From: an uncultured Bacteroidota bacterium
Lineage (GTDB): Bacteria > Bacteroidota > Bacteroidia > Bacteroidales > GWA2-32-17
Reading direction: 5' to 3'
DNA: 57,172 nt
Assembly (NCBI GenBank): GCA_903837285.1
Contig: CAILUD010000152.1
Coordinates: forward strand, 1-57,172
A program made the position numbers and the translations under genes. Below, in pieces: positions 35,481 to 44,715 of the stretch (position 1 is its first letter; every line of letters begins with the position of its first letter). Below the pieces are notes generated by a model, which ran no database searches, was not told where the DNA came from, and worked only from the letters and a program-made list of their open reading frames with translations.

Positions 35481-37414
35481 TCAGTAGTTTTAACAAATTT
35501 AAATGGTTTGGAATTCAATGTATTCTGAATAAAATAAATTCCATTTTGAAGTCCTCGTAAATCAACGCTTAAAGCTTTCTTTTCAGGAGTAATTTCCTTT
35601 AATTGTTTTCCAGTAATATCAACAATACTGAATGTTATATTTTTACTTAAATAATCTTCTGGAATATCAATGTTTAAATAATCTATAACAGGATTAGGAT
35701 ATATATTAATCTCATTTTCCCATACGTTTTCTGAAGTATTTAACAATATACTACCAACTTTATTTACTATCCAGTTATTTGGATCAATTTGAATACTTTG
35801 AATTACATGAGGTATTGTAACATTAAACAATTGATTATTTACAGTATTATCAAATCTTAAAGTTGTATCACCTCCGGTCCATGCAAATTTTAATTCAAGT
35901 GGAAGTTTAAAAAATGGAGTTACAGCTGGCATTGATGTAGTTTGATTTAATATAAAACCTACATTATTTGCCTGTTGACTCCACTGAATATTATAGGTAG
36001 GATATCCTTCACCATAATACCATTGAGTAAAATAATCTGTAAAATCAATTCCCGACATCGTTTCAAGGGTATTTTTAAAATCTGTAGCAGAAGCTACGCT
36101 TCCAACATATGTTTGCTGAAAATTCTTTAGTATGTTATAAAATAAAACATCGTCATTTAAAATAAACCGAATTTGATGAATTATAGCAGCGCCCTTCTCG
36201 TATGAGAGTCTGTAATCAAATATCCTTTGTTCGTCCATTATATCCGCAAGTGGCACATATATACTACCCCCTGGATCTGCCATAACATCATCCTGAGTTG
36301 TAACAATCATAAGGTCTGCATCGGCCTGTGTCATTAAATTTTGCAAACCAATATAATGTGTATAAGTTGCAAAGCCTTCATTTACCCATATATCTTGCCA
36401 GTTCGAACATGTAACATTATCGCCCCACCACATATGTCCGAGTTCATGTATTACCAATTCAAAATCGAAACTGGATAATGTTGTCATGGTCTGATGCTCC
36501 ATTCCTCCTCCTATTGGTGCTGTGCAATGTCCGTACTTTTCATTTTTAAATGGATACATTCCATATTTTTCTGAAAGTAATTCAATAAACGAAGGAGTTA
36601 AATCAATTACAGCCTTAAAATACGGTAAATATCCACTATTAGGATAGAGATAATTTTGAATTAAAATTGAATCAGTAATTCCTGCTGGATGTGCATAAAT
36701 ATTATATTCCTGATAATTTGAAACTGCAATACTTGGTAAGTAATAATTAATAGGATAATATGATTTCCATTCATACCTTAATTTATTTCCGGGTACCGTA
36801 ACAACGTTCTTTAATAATCCATTTGAGCCAACTTTTAAAGTATTAGGACAAGTAACAAATACATAAACAGAATCGGCCTTATCAGATAAAACCTGTTTAC
36901 AAGGGAACCAATCTTTTGCATGATACGATTCGCTTAATGTCCACGTAATCTGACTACCCCAAGTTGGCGAATTTCCATTACTTATTCCACTTCCAGTTGA
37001 TGTTCCATGATAATAAACTACAGCAGAAAAAGATGTACCAACCGAAAAAGATGAAGGTAGATTAACAGTAATTTCATCATTAGTATGAGTTGAAATTAAC
37101 TTTACATTATTAATAAAAACAGAATCAACAACAAGTGAGTTTATTAATTCTAAAACCAAAGTAGACATCGGGTTATTTACTACAACTGCATTTACAGTAC
37201 AGTTACCCGATATAGCTTTTGTTGTATTTGTAGCATTAATATCAATTTTATAAAACTTTACATCATAATTGTTTAATAATGGATTATCAGCTTTAACCAT
37301 TCTGGTTTCAAAGTGTTTTTCTTCAAAATTTGGTTTATGATAATCAGAAATTCTTTGTCCGAATAAAAAATTCGCAAATAGAACTGACAATGTAATAGTT
37401 AAAATATTTTTCAT
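35477..37414 (-). CDS. Secreted M1-family metallopeptidase, T9SS cargo (paralogue)
   Basis: 645 residues from the ATG at 37414. The longer open frame to 37540 adds 42 residues with no signal character, whereas the ATG opens a clean Sec signal (MKNILTITLSVLFANFLFGQ). Zinc ligands are H323 and H327 in HELGH and E346 in WVNEGFATY. The exopeptidase loop is GGGMEHQTM, as in the paralogue at 32470. A T9SS tail starts near 570 (IYPNPVIDY). It is the first gene of the M1-DUF4421-M1 operon. The upstream minus strand has TGACTTTG, a near match to a -7 element. Confidence 0.9.
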   Translation of the reverse strand: MKNILTITLSVLFANFLFGQRISDYHKPNFEEKHFETRMVKADNPLLNNYDVKFYKIDINATNTTKAISGNCTVNAVVVNNPMSTLVLELINSLVVDSVFINNVKLISTHTNDEITVNLPSSFSVGTSFSAVVYYHGTSTGSGISNGNSPTWGSQITWTLSESYHAKDWFPCKQVLSDKADSVYVFVTCPNTLKVGSNGLLKNVVTVPGNKLRYEWKSYYPINYYLPSIAVSNYQEYNIYAHPAGITDSILIQNYLYPNSGYLPYFKAVIDLTPSFIELLSEKYGMYPFKNEKYGHCTAPIGGGMEHQTMTTLSSFDFELVIHELGHMWWGDNVTCSNWQDIWVNEGFATYTHYIGLQNLMTQADADLMIVTTQDDVMADPGGSIYVPLADIMDEQRIFDYRLSYEKGAAIIHQIRFILNDDVLFYNILKNFQQTYVGSVASATDFKNTLETMSGIDFTDYFTQWYYGEGYPTYNIQWSQQANNVGFILNQTTSMPAVTPFFKLPLELKFAWTGGDTTLRFDNTVNNQLFNVTIPHVIQSIQIDPNNWIVNKVGSILLNTSENVWENEINIYPNPVIDYLNIDIPEDYLSKNITFSIVDITGKQLKEITPEKKALSVDLRGLQNGIYFIQNTLNSKPFKFVKTTE

Positions 37415-37619
37415 TTTTATAAATTTAAAGTATGAAGATACAGTTTTTTCAAAGTCAAGACTACAAAAATTGATGAAAGGTGCAAAAAAATGAAAGTTTT
37501 TTTTACTCTCGCTATTATTTATTAATGAGAATATTGACAAAAATATTTTAATTAGTACAAAAACAATTTCAGAATAAATGTTGTAGATTAAAAATATTAC
37601 AAATCCTTTTTTTTATTTA

Positions 37620-37643
37620 AATCGGGATTAATAAATCCCGATT
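37620..37643. promoter_or_regulatory. Perfect inverted repeat upstream of the nitroreductase gene
   Basis: AATCGGGATT (37620-37629), 4 bases, then AATCCCGATT (37634-37643). It sits where the -33 element should be for the TACTTTTG at 37658. An operator is plausible; a hairpin terminator is less so, since no gene ends here. Confidence 0.5.
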
Positions 37644-37657
37644 AACTATGGATTTAT

Positions 37658-37665
37658 TACTTTTG
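37658..37665 (+). promoter_or_regulatory. -7 element of the nitroreductase gene
   Basis: TACTTTTG, 29 bases before the ATG. Confidence 0.55.
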
Positions 37666-37694
37666 TTTAATGTACTTTAATATAAAAAATAAAA

Positions 37695-38204
37695 ATGGAA
37701 GCATACGATTGTTTAATAACTCGCAGAAGTATTCGCAAATACACAAATGAACAAGTTAGTGAAAAAGATATTGAGCTTTTATTAAAAGCTGCATCATATG
37801 CACCATCTGCAAATAATTACCAACCATGGCAATTTTTGATAATAACAGATAGAGAAATGCTTAATAAATTATCAGAAGTTCATCCGTATGCAAAAATGTT
37901 AACTCAGGCTCAAGCTGCAATTATAGTTTGTGGCGATAATGAAATACAAACAGAATTAGGTTATCAAGTGGTTGATTGTTGTGCAGCAACTCAGAATATA
38001 TTGTTAGCAGCACATTCTATTGGATTGGGAACAGTATGGTTGGGATTATATCCAAGACAAGAAAGAATTGCCGATATGAAAAAACTTTTTGATTTACCAG
38101 AAAACATTACTCCAATTTCACTAGTTGCTATTGGGCATCATAATGAAGAAAAACCAATTCCCGAAAGATTTAACAAAGAGAAAATACATTATAATAATTG
38201 GTAA
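37695..38204 (+). CDS. Nitroreductase family FMN-dependent oxidoreductase
   Basis: 169 residues, the short form of the family. FMN-binding marks are RRSIRKYT (about 10-17) and APSANNYQPWQFLI (about 36-49); GLGTVWLGLYP and IGHHNEEKP follow near the C-terminus. Members reduce nitro groups, quinones or enones using NAD(P)H; the physiological substrate is unknown. It stands alone with an upstream palindrome that may be an operator. Its stop abuts the hutI stop exactly (38204/38205), with no terminator between. Confidence 0.88.
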   Translation: MEAYDCLITRRSIRKYTNEQVSEKDIELLLKAASYAPSANNYQPWQFLIITDREMLNKLSEVHPYAKMLTQAQAAIIVCGDNEIQTELGYQVVDCCAATQNILLAAHSIGLGTVWLGLYPRQERIADMKKLFDLPENITPISLVAIGHHNEEKPIPERFNKEKIHYNNW

Positions 38205-39458
38205 CTACTGCAACTTACCATTCAAATATACTGATTCTATAACATTATTCCCAAAAGAATAAGGTATAAATTCTATTGATGGTATTGGTTTAGTAATAAT
38301 AAAGCTTGCAGATTTACCAATTGAGATTGTACCCAATTGCTCAGAAACTCCCATAGCGTAAGCAGAATTTACTGTAACAGCGTGTATAACTTCTTCTGGT
38401 AACATTTTGTAATTAATACATCCCATTGACATAATAAGATTCATATTTCCTGATGGAGATGAACCTGGATTATAATCAGAAGCAAGCGCAACTGGCAAAC
38501 CAGCATCTATCATTTTACGAGCAGGAGCTAATGGCATATTTAAAAAGAATGCTGCACCTGGTAAAATTGTAGGCATAGTATCAGTTTCGAGCAAACAATT
38601 TATTTCTTCGTCGCCAGTATATTCAATATGATCTACAGATAATGCACCGTATTTTACACCAACCTGAATTCCGCCGGACAATGCCAATTCATTTGCATGA
38701 ATTTTAGGGCGTAATCCATGTTTTATTCCAGCCATTAAAATTCTTTCGGTTTGTTCAGGGGTAAAAAAGCCTTTATCGCAGAAAACATCAATAAAATCGG
38801 CCAACTCCTCTCCCGCTACAACCGGAATCATTTCATTAATTAACAAATCAATATATCCTTCGTGATCTTCTTTAAATTCAGAAGGAATTGCATGAGCACC
38901 AAGAAATGTTGCTTTTATTTTAACAGATGATTCTTCTTTCATTTTACGGATTACGCGAAGCATTTTAAGCTCACTTTCTGTATTTAAACCATATCCGCTT
39001 TTTATTTCGATAGCACCAGTACCAAGTTTTATAACTTCATTTAATCGAACCATTGATTGCTCAAATAATTCCTCTTCAGAAGTTTTTTGAATAAGTTTTG
39101 CGGAATTTAAAATGCCTCCTCCTCTTTTTGCAATATCCTCGTAACTAAGGCCTTTAATTTTATCTACAAATTCTTTTTCACGGCTACCTGCATAAACAAT
39201 ATGCGAATGTGAATCGCACCATGTAGGAATAACATATTTTCCGGTAGCATCAATAATTTTTGTCGACATTGAAAAATATCTTTCACCTTTAGTATTCATA
39301 TCTTCCATAGGACCAAAGTCCATGATACGACCGCCTTCTACATATAAAAAAGCATCTTTAATTATAGGCAATTTAGACATTTGTTTTCCACATACCTTAA
39401 GTCGTGCTTTTGGCTCTGCCTGAATTAGTTCTTTAATGTTAATTACAAGAAAATTCAT
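38205..39458 (-). CDS. hutI: Imidazolonepropionase
   Basis: HutI hydrolyses imidazolonepropionate to formiminoglutamate, the step before FtcD (24381). The 417 residues match the family. The metal site is DSHSHIVYAG. KGLSYEDIAKRGGGI, EIKSGYGL, the histidine in ATFLGAHAIP, IHANEL and ALASDYNPGSSPS are all typical amidohydrolase marks. hutH and hutU are not in the window. It is divergent from a YfcC-type transporter that may be functionally linked. The promoter is at 39492-39520. Confidence 0.95.
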   Translation of the reverse strand: MNFLVINIKELIQAEPKARLKVCGKQMSKLPIIKDAFLYVEGGRIMDFGPMEDMNTKGERYFSMSTKIIDATGKYVIPTWCDSHSHIVYAGSREKEFVDKIKGLSYEDIAKRGGGILNSAKLIQKTSEEELFEQSMVRLNEVIKLGTGAIEIKSGYGLNTESELKMLRVIRKMKEESSVKIKATFLGAHAIPSEFKEDHEGYIDLLINEMIPVVAGEELADFIDVFCDKGFFTPEQTERILMAGIKHGLRPKIHANELALSGGIQVGVKYGALSVDHIEYTGDEEINCLLETDTMPTILPGAAFFLNMPLAPARKMIDAGLPVALASDYNPGSSPSGNMNLIMSMGCINYKMLPEEVIHAVTVNSAYAMGVSEQLGTISIGKSASFIITKPIPSIEFIPYSFGNNVIESVYLNGKLQ

Positions 39459-39491
39459 AAATTTTAATTAAATAATGTTTTTTATAACTAT

Positions 39492-39520
39492 CAAAAATAA
39501 CTATTAATATTAAATACAAA
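39492..39520 (-). promoter_or_regulatory. Promoter of hutI
   Basis: Minus strand TTTG (39520-39517), 17 bases, TATTTTTG (39499-39492). It overlaps the -33 region of the divergent transporter gene. Confidence 0.55.
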
Positions 39521-39524
39521 AACT

Positions 39525-39532
39525 TATTTTTG
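39525..39532 (+). promoter_or_regulatory. -7 element of the YfcC-type gene
   Basis: TATTTTTG, 21 bases before the ATG at 39554. Confidence 0.5.
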
Positions 39533-39553
39533 TGAATAATCTAATTAAATAAT

Positions 39554-41149
39554 ATGTTAAAGAAAATACCGCATACATACGTAATAGTATTTTGCATAAT
39601 TATAGTAGCAGCAATACTTACGTGGTTTATTCCCGGTGGCGAATATGAACGACAGACAATTAAAGTAAATGGCATTGATAGGGAAATTATTGTAAATAAC
39701 TCATTTCAATACGTTGAAAATGCACCACAGACATGGCAGATTTTCAGTTCTTTGTTTAGTGGTTTTGAGAAACAGGCTCACATTATAATTTTTATTTTAA
39801 TTATTGGCGGTGCATTTTGGATAATGAATAGCACAAAAGCAGTTGATGTTGGAATTGCGGCATTTTTAAAATCAACAAAGAAATTAGAACGACATAAAAT
39901 TATAAATTCAATTGGAGTAAATAATATTATCATGATTTTTATAATGATAATATTCAGTGTATTTGGAGCCGTATTTGGAATGAGTGAAGAGACTATTGCT
40001 TTTGTTATAATATTTGTTCCACTTGCAATTTCTATGGGATACGATTCTATTGTTGGAGTATGCTTATGTTATTTAGCTGCTCATGTTGGATTTGCAGGTG
40101 CTGTTTTAAATCCTTTTACAATTGGAATAGCACAGGGAATTTCGCAGATTCCTTTATTTTCTGGAATAGAATATAGATTCTTTTGCTGGATAATTCTGAC
40201 GTTAACTGGAATTACATTTGTTCTATTGTATGCCCGAAAAATTAAAAAAAATCCGAAAAAATCACCAGTATATAATGAAGATGAAGATTGGAGAAAGAAA
40301 CATTTAGAATCAAACGAAGTTATAGAGTATAAGAAGCCGGTAAGTGGTTGGATTTCTTTTGGCTTATCACTTCTTTTATTAACTGTTTGTTCATTTTTGT
40401 TTCCAGAAACAACTTTAAAGGTTGGACAAAGTTCAAGTACATTACCAGTTATTCCAATAATAACAGGAATTTTCCTTTTAACAGGATTCTTCTCGATGAG
40501 AAAGTCAGTACATTTTTTTATAATTAATTTATTAATGTACACTATGTTATTTTTAATAGTTGGTGTAATGGGCTATGGTTGGTATGTTATGGAAATTGCT
40601 ACATTATTTTTAGTAATGGGATTGCTTTCAGGAATTGCATATGGATACGGTGCAAATGAGATTGTAAAGAATTTTAATGAAGGTGCAAAAGATATTTTAT
40701 CCGCAGCAATAGTAGTTGGTTTAGCTGGCGGAATAATCGTAATACTAAATGATGGAAAAATAATAGATACAATTCTATATAATGTTTCAGAATCAATGAG
40801 AAATTTTGGAAAAGTTGGGTCTGTTTCAGCAATGTATGTTATTCAAACAATGATGAATATTATTATTCCATCTGGATCAGCAAAAGCTGCTTTAACAATG
40901 CCAATTATGTCACAGTTTTCAGATTTAATTGGAATTTCGAGACAAGCAACAGTTATGGCATTTCAGTTTGGTGATGGTTTTACAAATATGATTACCCCTA
41001 CAAGTGGTGTTTTACTTGGTGTTTTAAGTATGGCCAAAATTCCTTATGGAAAATGGTTTAAATGGGTATTGCCATTTATGTTAATACTTTTTATTATTGG
41101 ATTTTTACTTTTATTACCAACTGTCCTAATGCAACTTAACGGATTTTAA
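39554..41149 (+). CDS. YfcC/DcuC-type membrane transporter
   Basis: 531 residues with about twelve hydrophobic helices. The opening KIPHTYVIVFCIIIVAAILT and WFIPGGEYERQ is diagnostic for the YfcC family (PF03606, C4-dicarboxylate anaerobic carriers). FGAVFGMSEETIAF and IIIPSGSAKAALTMPIM match the two inverted-repeat signature regions. Proposed substrates in the family range from dicarboxylates to amino acids. The divergent, promoter-sharing hutI hints at histidine, glutamate or a peptide, but this is inference. Confidence 0.85.
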   Translation: MLKKIPHTYVIVFCIIIVAAILTWFIPGGEYERQTIKVNGIDREIIVNNSFQYVENAPQTWQIFSSLFSGFEKQAHIIIFILIIGGAFWIMNSTKAVDVGIAAFLKSTKKLERHKIINSIGVNNIIMIFIMIIFSVFGAVFGMSEETIAFVIIFVPLAISMGYDSIVGVCLCYLAAHVGFAGAVLNPFTIGIAQGISQIPLFSGIEYRFFCWIILTLTGITFVLLYARKIKKNPKKSPVYNEDEDWRKKHLESNEVIEYKKPVSGWISFGLSLLLLTVCSFLFPETTLKVGQSSSTLPVIPIITGIFLLTGFFSMRKSVHFFIINLLMYTMLFLIVGVMGYGWYVMEIATLFLVMGLLSGIAYGYGANEIVKNFNEGAKDILSAAIVVGLAGGIIVILNDGKIIDTILYNVSESMRNFGKVGSVSAMYVIQTMMNIIIPSGSAKAALTMPIMSQFSDLIGISRQATVMAFQFGDGFTNMITPTSGVLLGVLSMAKIPYGKWFKWVLPFMLILFIIGFLLLLPTVLMQLNGF

Positions 41150-41188
41150 CTTTGTTAGCAACAAAACATATTAATCAGAATAAATATT

Positions 41189-41196
41189 TATATTTG
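41189..41196 (+). promoter_or_regulatory. -7 element of the 41212 gene
   Basis: TATATTTG, 15 bases before the ATG. Confidence 0.45.
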
Positions 41197-41211
41197 ACAA
41201 AAAAATAAAAC

Positions 41212-42027
41212 ATGAATAAAATTATTATTTCGCTTTCATTACTTTTAATAAGTATTTCATCTGTAATAGCTCAAGATGCAGAAGGTTGTAAAGACCATCC
41301 ATTATTTAACAGAATGCCTAACTATAACATAAGAGAATGCGCTGCAAACTATGGCGTTACTGATCTTGTAATGACTGATGGCAGTACAAAAACTATTGAA
41401 GGTTACAAAACAACAGTAACTTATGATTTTAATACTGAAGGAGGAAAACAAGCATATTCTTTTTTTCAAGCTGTAAAAAACTACGAAAACGCACTAACAA
41501 AATATAGTGTTAAAAGAATTTATTTGGCTTCACAATATGCAACATTATTTTGTAAATCTGGAGGGAAATCTATTTGGATTGGCATTGAATCTGCTTCAGA
41601 TGTTGCAGAATCATATACTCTTATAATAATGGAAATTGAAGAAATGAAACAAGATATTCAAGCTTCTGCAATGCTTGATGCACTTAATAAAGACGGATAT
41701 ATTGCTTTAGACATACTTTTTGATACTGGAAAATCTACTATAAAAGCAGAATCACTTTCCATTGTTGATCAAATTTACGAATTACTAAATAACAATTCAG
41801 CATTAAAAGTTAGTGTTGAAGGTCACACCGATAATGTTGGAGATGCTGCAAGTAATAAAAAACTTTCAAGCGACCGTGCAAAATCTGTTATGAATGCGTT
41901 AACTGCAAAAGGAATTATTGCTACCAGATTATCATTTGTAGGCTGGGGACAAGAAAAACCAGTTGGTGATAACCGCACAGATGTAGGAAAAGCTCAAAAC
42001 AGAAGAGTAGAAATTGTAAAGAAATAG
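41212..42027 (+). CDS. OmpA family protein
   Basis: 271 residues with a Sec signal (1-20, ending VIAQ). The N-terminal domain (about 25-150: CKDHPLFNRMPNYNI) resembles the DUF4892-type domain often paired with OmpA, though I am unsure. The C-terminus (about 160-270) is a complete OmpA peptidoglycan-binding domain with LFDTGKSTIKAES, VEGHTDNVGDAASN, LSSDRAKSVMNAL and QNRRVEIVKK. It probably tethers the outer membrane to the cell wall. Monocistronic, with a bidirectional hairpin behind it. Confidence 0.85.
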   Translation: MNKIIISLSLLLISISSVIAQDAEGCKDHPLFNRMPNYNIRECAANYGVTDLVMTDGSTKTIEGYKTTVTYDFNTEGGKQAYSFFQAVKNYENALTKYSVKRIYLASQYATLFCKSGGKSIWIGIESASDVAESYTLIIMEIEEMKQDIQASAMLDALNKDGYIALDILFDTGKSTIKAESLSIVDQIYELLNNNSALKVSVEGHTDNVGDAASNKKLSSDRAKSVMNALTAKGIIATRLSFVGWGQEKPVGDNRTDVGKAQNRRVEIVKK

Positions 42028-42051
42028 GTTTTATTTCTTCTATTAAATATT

Positions 42052-42085
42052 AGCTATAACAATTTATAAAATAATTGTTGTAGCT
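42052..42085. terminator. Bidirectional terminator between OmpA gene and rimO
   Basis: A 13-bp stem (42052-42064 with 42073-42085, one G-T pair) is followed by TTTTTTATTTT on the plus strand. Confidence 0.8.
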
Positions 42086-42088
42086 TTT

Positions 42089-43384
42089 TTATTTTGAAAC
42101 TAAATCAAATTCCTGAGCATCGATAATAGACAAAGTGTAAAACTCTCCTACTTTCATATTCTTTTTATGTACAATTACTTCGTTATCAATTTCAGGAGAA
42201 TCGAATTGAGTACGTCCAATAAAAACATCGTTTTCTTTTCTGTCAATAATTACTTCCTGAGAAGTGCCAACTTTATTTTTATTTAACTCCATCGAAATAT
42301 CTTGCTGAATTTGCATTATTTCTGACACTCTGGCATTTTTCAACTTCTTAGAAATAGAATCTTTCATTTTGTTATAAGAGTGAGTTCCTTCTTCATGTGA
42401 ATATGGAAACACCCCTAGCCTGTCAAATTTAAAATCTTTAACAAATTGCTTTAATTCATCAAAATCTTTTTGTGTTTCACCAGGATGACCAACTAATAAA
42501 GTTGTACGGATTGCAATATCAGGCACATTATTGCGTAATTTCTGTAACAAATCAATTGTTGATTTTCTATCGGCTCCCCTTCGCATTATTTTTAGCATCT
42601 TATCGCTGATATGCTGTATTGGAATATCAACGTACTTGCAAACTTTTGAGTTATTTGCTATAACATTAATTAATTCGGAATTAAAATACTTAGGATAAGT
42701 ATAATGTAATCTTATCCATTTAATTCCTTCAACATCGGAAAGTTGTTCAATTAGCTTTGACAATGATGGTTTTCCGCAAATATCGTAACCATAAAAAGTC
42801 AAATCCTGAGCAATAAGTATTAATTCTTTTACACCTTGTTTGGCAAGAGATTCTGTTTCCTGTTTTAATGATTCAATTGTTCGAGAAACATATTCTCCAC
42901 GAATTGATGGTATAGCACAAAATGAGCATTTTCTGTTACAACCTTCAGATACTTTTAAGTATGCATAATGTGACGGAGTGGTAAGTAATCTAAAATCCCC
43001 TTCTTCGCTATAAATATTTACAGTTTTTAAAATTGCTCTTCTTATTTCTTTTTGTTCTTTTACTCCAAAAATAAAATCAACTTCAGGAATTTCTTTTATT
43101 AATTCTTCTCTGTAACGTTCGGTTAAACAACCAAAAACAATAAGAGTTTTAACATGTCCCTGATTTTTTAATTTAACACCTTCCATAATAGTGTTAACAG
43201 ATTCCTGCTTTGCATCAAAAATAAATCCGCATGTGTTTATTAATAAAACATCAGCTTTTTCGACAATCTGGCTATGACTTAGCTTAAAACTTTCGGGATT
43301 AAAACCGCCTAAAAGAAATTCAGAATCAACGGAGTTCTTAGCACAACCAAGTGTAACAACAGAAATGGAAATTTTTTTGGACAT
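42089..43384 (-). CDS. rimO: Ribosomal protein S12 methylthiotransferase RimO
   Basis: RimO adds a methylthio group to an aspartate of ribosomal protein S12. The 431 residues carry the N-terminal UPF0004 domain with GCAKNSVDSE and NTCGF, and a third cluster cysteine in FGCLTERY. The radical-SAM core is EGCNRKCSFCAIPSIRG, with a C-terminal TRAM domain (from about 365). It lies downstream of ftsY; the 109-base gap holds a dispersed palindrome. The ftsY-rimO pairing is common in Bacteroidota. Confidence 0.95.
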   Translation of the reverse strand: MSKKISISVVTLGCAKNSVDSEFLLGGFNPESFKLSHSQIVEKADVLLINTCGFIFDAKQESVNTIMEGVKLKNQGHVKTLIVFGCLTERYREELIKEIPEVDFIFGVKEQKEIRRAILKTVNIYSEEGDFRLLTTPSHYAYLKVSEGCNRKCSFCAIPSIRGEYVSRTIESLKQETESLAKQGVKELILIAQDLTFYGYDICGKPSLSKLIEQLSDVEGIKWIRLHYTYPKYFNSELINVIANNSKVCKYVDIPIQHISDKMLKIMRRGADRKSTIDLLQKLRNNVPDIAIRTTLLVGHPGETQKDFDELKQFVKDFKFDRLGVFPYSHEEGTHSYNKMKDSISKKLKNARVSEIMQIQQDISMELNKNKVGTSQEVIIDRKENDVFIGRTQFDSPEIDNEVIVHKKNMKVGEFYTLSIIDAQEFDLVSK

Positions 43385-43413
43385 TAATATATTATCTGAT
43401 TTTTATACTTTTT

Positions 43414-43476
43414 GTCATTCTGAGTGAAACGAAGATTCAATATTCGAACTAGATGCTTCACTGCGTTCAGCATGAC
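43414..43476. repeat. GTCAT...ATGAC dispersed palindrome, copy C
   Basis: Starts GTCATTCTGAG and ends TTCAGCATGAC. The arms pair imperfectly, with GAAG and CTTC cores. It is placed between ftsY and rimO, behind the ftsY stop. Confidence 0.65.
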
Positions 43477-43493
43477 AATACAAGAAAAAAAAA

Positions 43494-44435
43494 TTAATTA
43501 AAAAGCGATTCAACATATTCCTGTTTATTGAATATCATCAAATCATCAAGTTTTTCGCCAACACCAATATATTTTACAGGAATATTAAATTCATGAGAAA
43601 TACCAATAACAACCCCACCTTTTGCAGTTCCATCAAGTTTTGTAATGCATAGCGCATTAACTTCAGTTGCAAGTGTAAATTGTTTTGCCTGTTCAAATGC
43701 ATTTTGCCCGGTTGAGCCATCAAGTATTAATAAAATTTCATGTGGTGCATCAGGGATTACCTTTTTCATTACATTTTTAATTTTGGTAAGTTCATTCATA
43801 AGATTTACCTTATTATGAAGCCTACCCGCAGTATCAATTATAACAACATCAGCATCATTTTTAACAGCAGATGCAAGTGTATCGTATGCAACAGAAGCTG
43901 GATCTGAACCCATTTGCTGTTTAATTATAGTAACACCAACTCTTTCGGCCCATATAGTTAACTGATCAACAGCAGCAGCTCTGAAAGTATCCGCAGCACC
44001 AAGATAAACATTCTTTCCAGCGTTTTTAAAATGATTTGCAAGCTTACCTATTGTTGTAGTTTTTCCTACTCCATTTACTCCAACAACCATAATAACATAT
44101 GGTTTATGTTCTTTCATGAAATCTAAAGAAGAAACTCCAGGATCTTTCATTAAAAGAGCAATTTCTTCTTTAAGAACTGTATTTAATTCGCTGGTATTTA
44201 TAAATTTATCACGAGCAACACGTTGTTCAATTCTTTCAATTATTTTTAAAGTAGTAGTAACACCAACATCAGATGAAATGAGTATTTCTTCAAGATTATC
44301 CAGTACTTCATCATCAACTTTTGATTTACCAACAACAGCGCGTGCAAGTTTTTTGAAAACACTTTCTTTAGTTTTTTCTAAACCTTTATCAAGATTTTCT
44401 TTTCTATCTTTTGAAAACAAACCAAAAAAAGCCAT
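43494..44435 (-). CDS. ftsY: Signal recognition particle receptor FtsY
   Basis: FtsY is the SRP receptor GTPase that delivers ribosomes with membrane-protein chains to the translocon. The 313-residue protein has the N domain (about 15-95) and the G domain with GVNGVGKTTTIGKLA (P-loop), DTFRAAAVDQL, DTAGRLHNK, TKLDGTAKGG and GVGEKLDDL. The acidic A domain of E. coli FtsY is absent, as is usual outside Proteobacteria. It is the last member of the rpmB-rpmG-DUF4295-ftsY arrangement, but a strong terminator (44502-44526) stands before it. Confidence 0.96.
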   Translation of the reverse strand: MAFFGLFSKDRKENLDKGLEKTKESVFKKLARAVVGKSKVDDEVLDNLEEILISSDVGVTTTLKIIERIEQRVARDKFINTSELNTVLKEEIALLMKDPGVSSLDFMKEHKPYVIMVVGVNGVGKTTTIGKLANHFKNAGKNVYLGAADTFRAAAVDQLTIWAERVGVTIIKQQMGSDPASVAYDTLASAVKNDADVVIIDTAGRLHNKVNLMNELTKIKNVMKKVIPDAPHEILLILDGSTGQNAFEQAKQFTLATEVNALCITKLDGTAKGGVVIGISHEFNIPVKYIGVGEKLDDLMIFNKQEYVESLFN

Positions 44436-44501
44436 AAGTTTTAAATTTTCACAAAGTTATTAAAATTTAAGCATATAACGCTATTAATACAAAACAAAAA
44501 A

Positions 44502-44526
44502 AGCTTTCTTCGTTTTGAAGAAAGCT
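44502..44526 (-). terminator. Intrinsic terminator of the rpmB-rpmG-DUF4295 operon
   Basis: On the minus strand AGCTTTCTTC and GAAGAAAGCT form a perfect 10-bp stem with a 5-base loop, followed by TTTTTTTGTTTTG. Confidence 0.9.
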
Positions 44527-44547
44527 ATATAAAATAATAAAGTGATA

Positions 44548-44706
44548 TTACTTTTTAGTTAAAAATTCTTTTACAAGATCAGAAACTACGATATCTTCTT
44601 TGAATTCGTAAGCTCCGGTTTTTTTGGATTTTACCATACGAATTACCTTAGTAAAGTCTTTTCCTGTACCACCTTTTTTAAAAGATGCAACTACTTTCTT
44701 TGCCAT
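44548..44706 (-). CDS. DUF4295 small basic protein (ribosome-linked)
   Basis: A 52-residue gene read by hand from the ATG at 44704-44706 to a TAA at 44548-44550. The product is strongly basic and opens MAKKVVASFKKGGTGKDFTK. This is the DUF4295 family, restricted to Bacteroidota and nearly always found between rpmG and ftsY. Its function is not established; its size, charge and neighbours suggest a ribosomal or ribosome-associated protein. It starts 9 bases behind the rpmG stop and is followed by the operon terminator. Confidence 0.88.
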   Translation of the reverse strand: MAKKVVASFKKGGTGKDFTKVIRMVKSKKTGAYEFKEDIVVSDLVKEFLTKK

Positions 44707-44715
44707 ATTGTACTA

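Noticed and set aside
35477..37540. M1 peptidase start at 37540
   Set aside because: The extra 42 residues have no signal character, while the ATG at 37414 opens a normal signal peptide.
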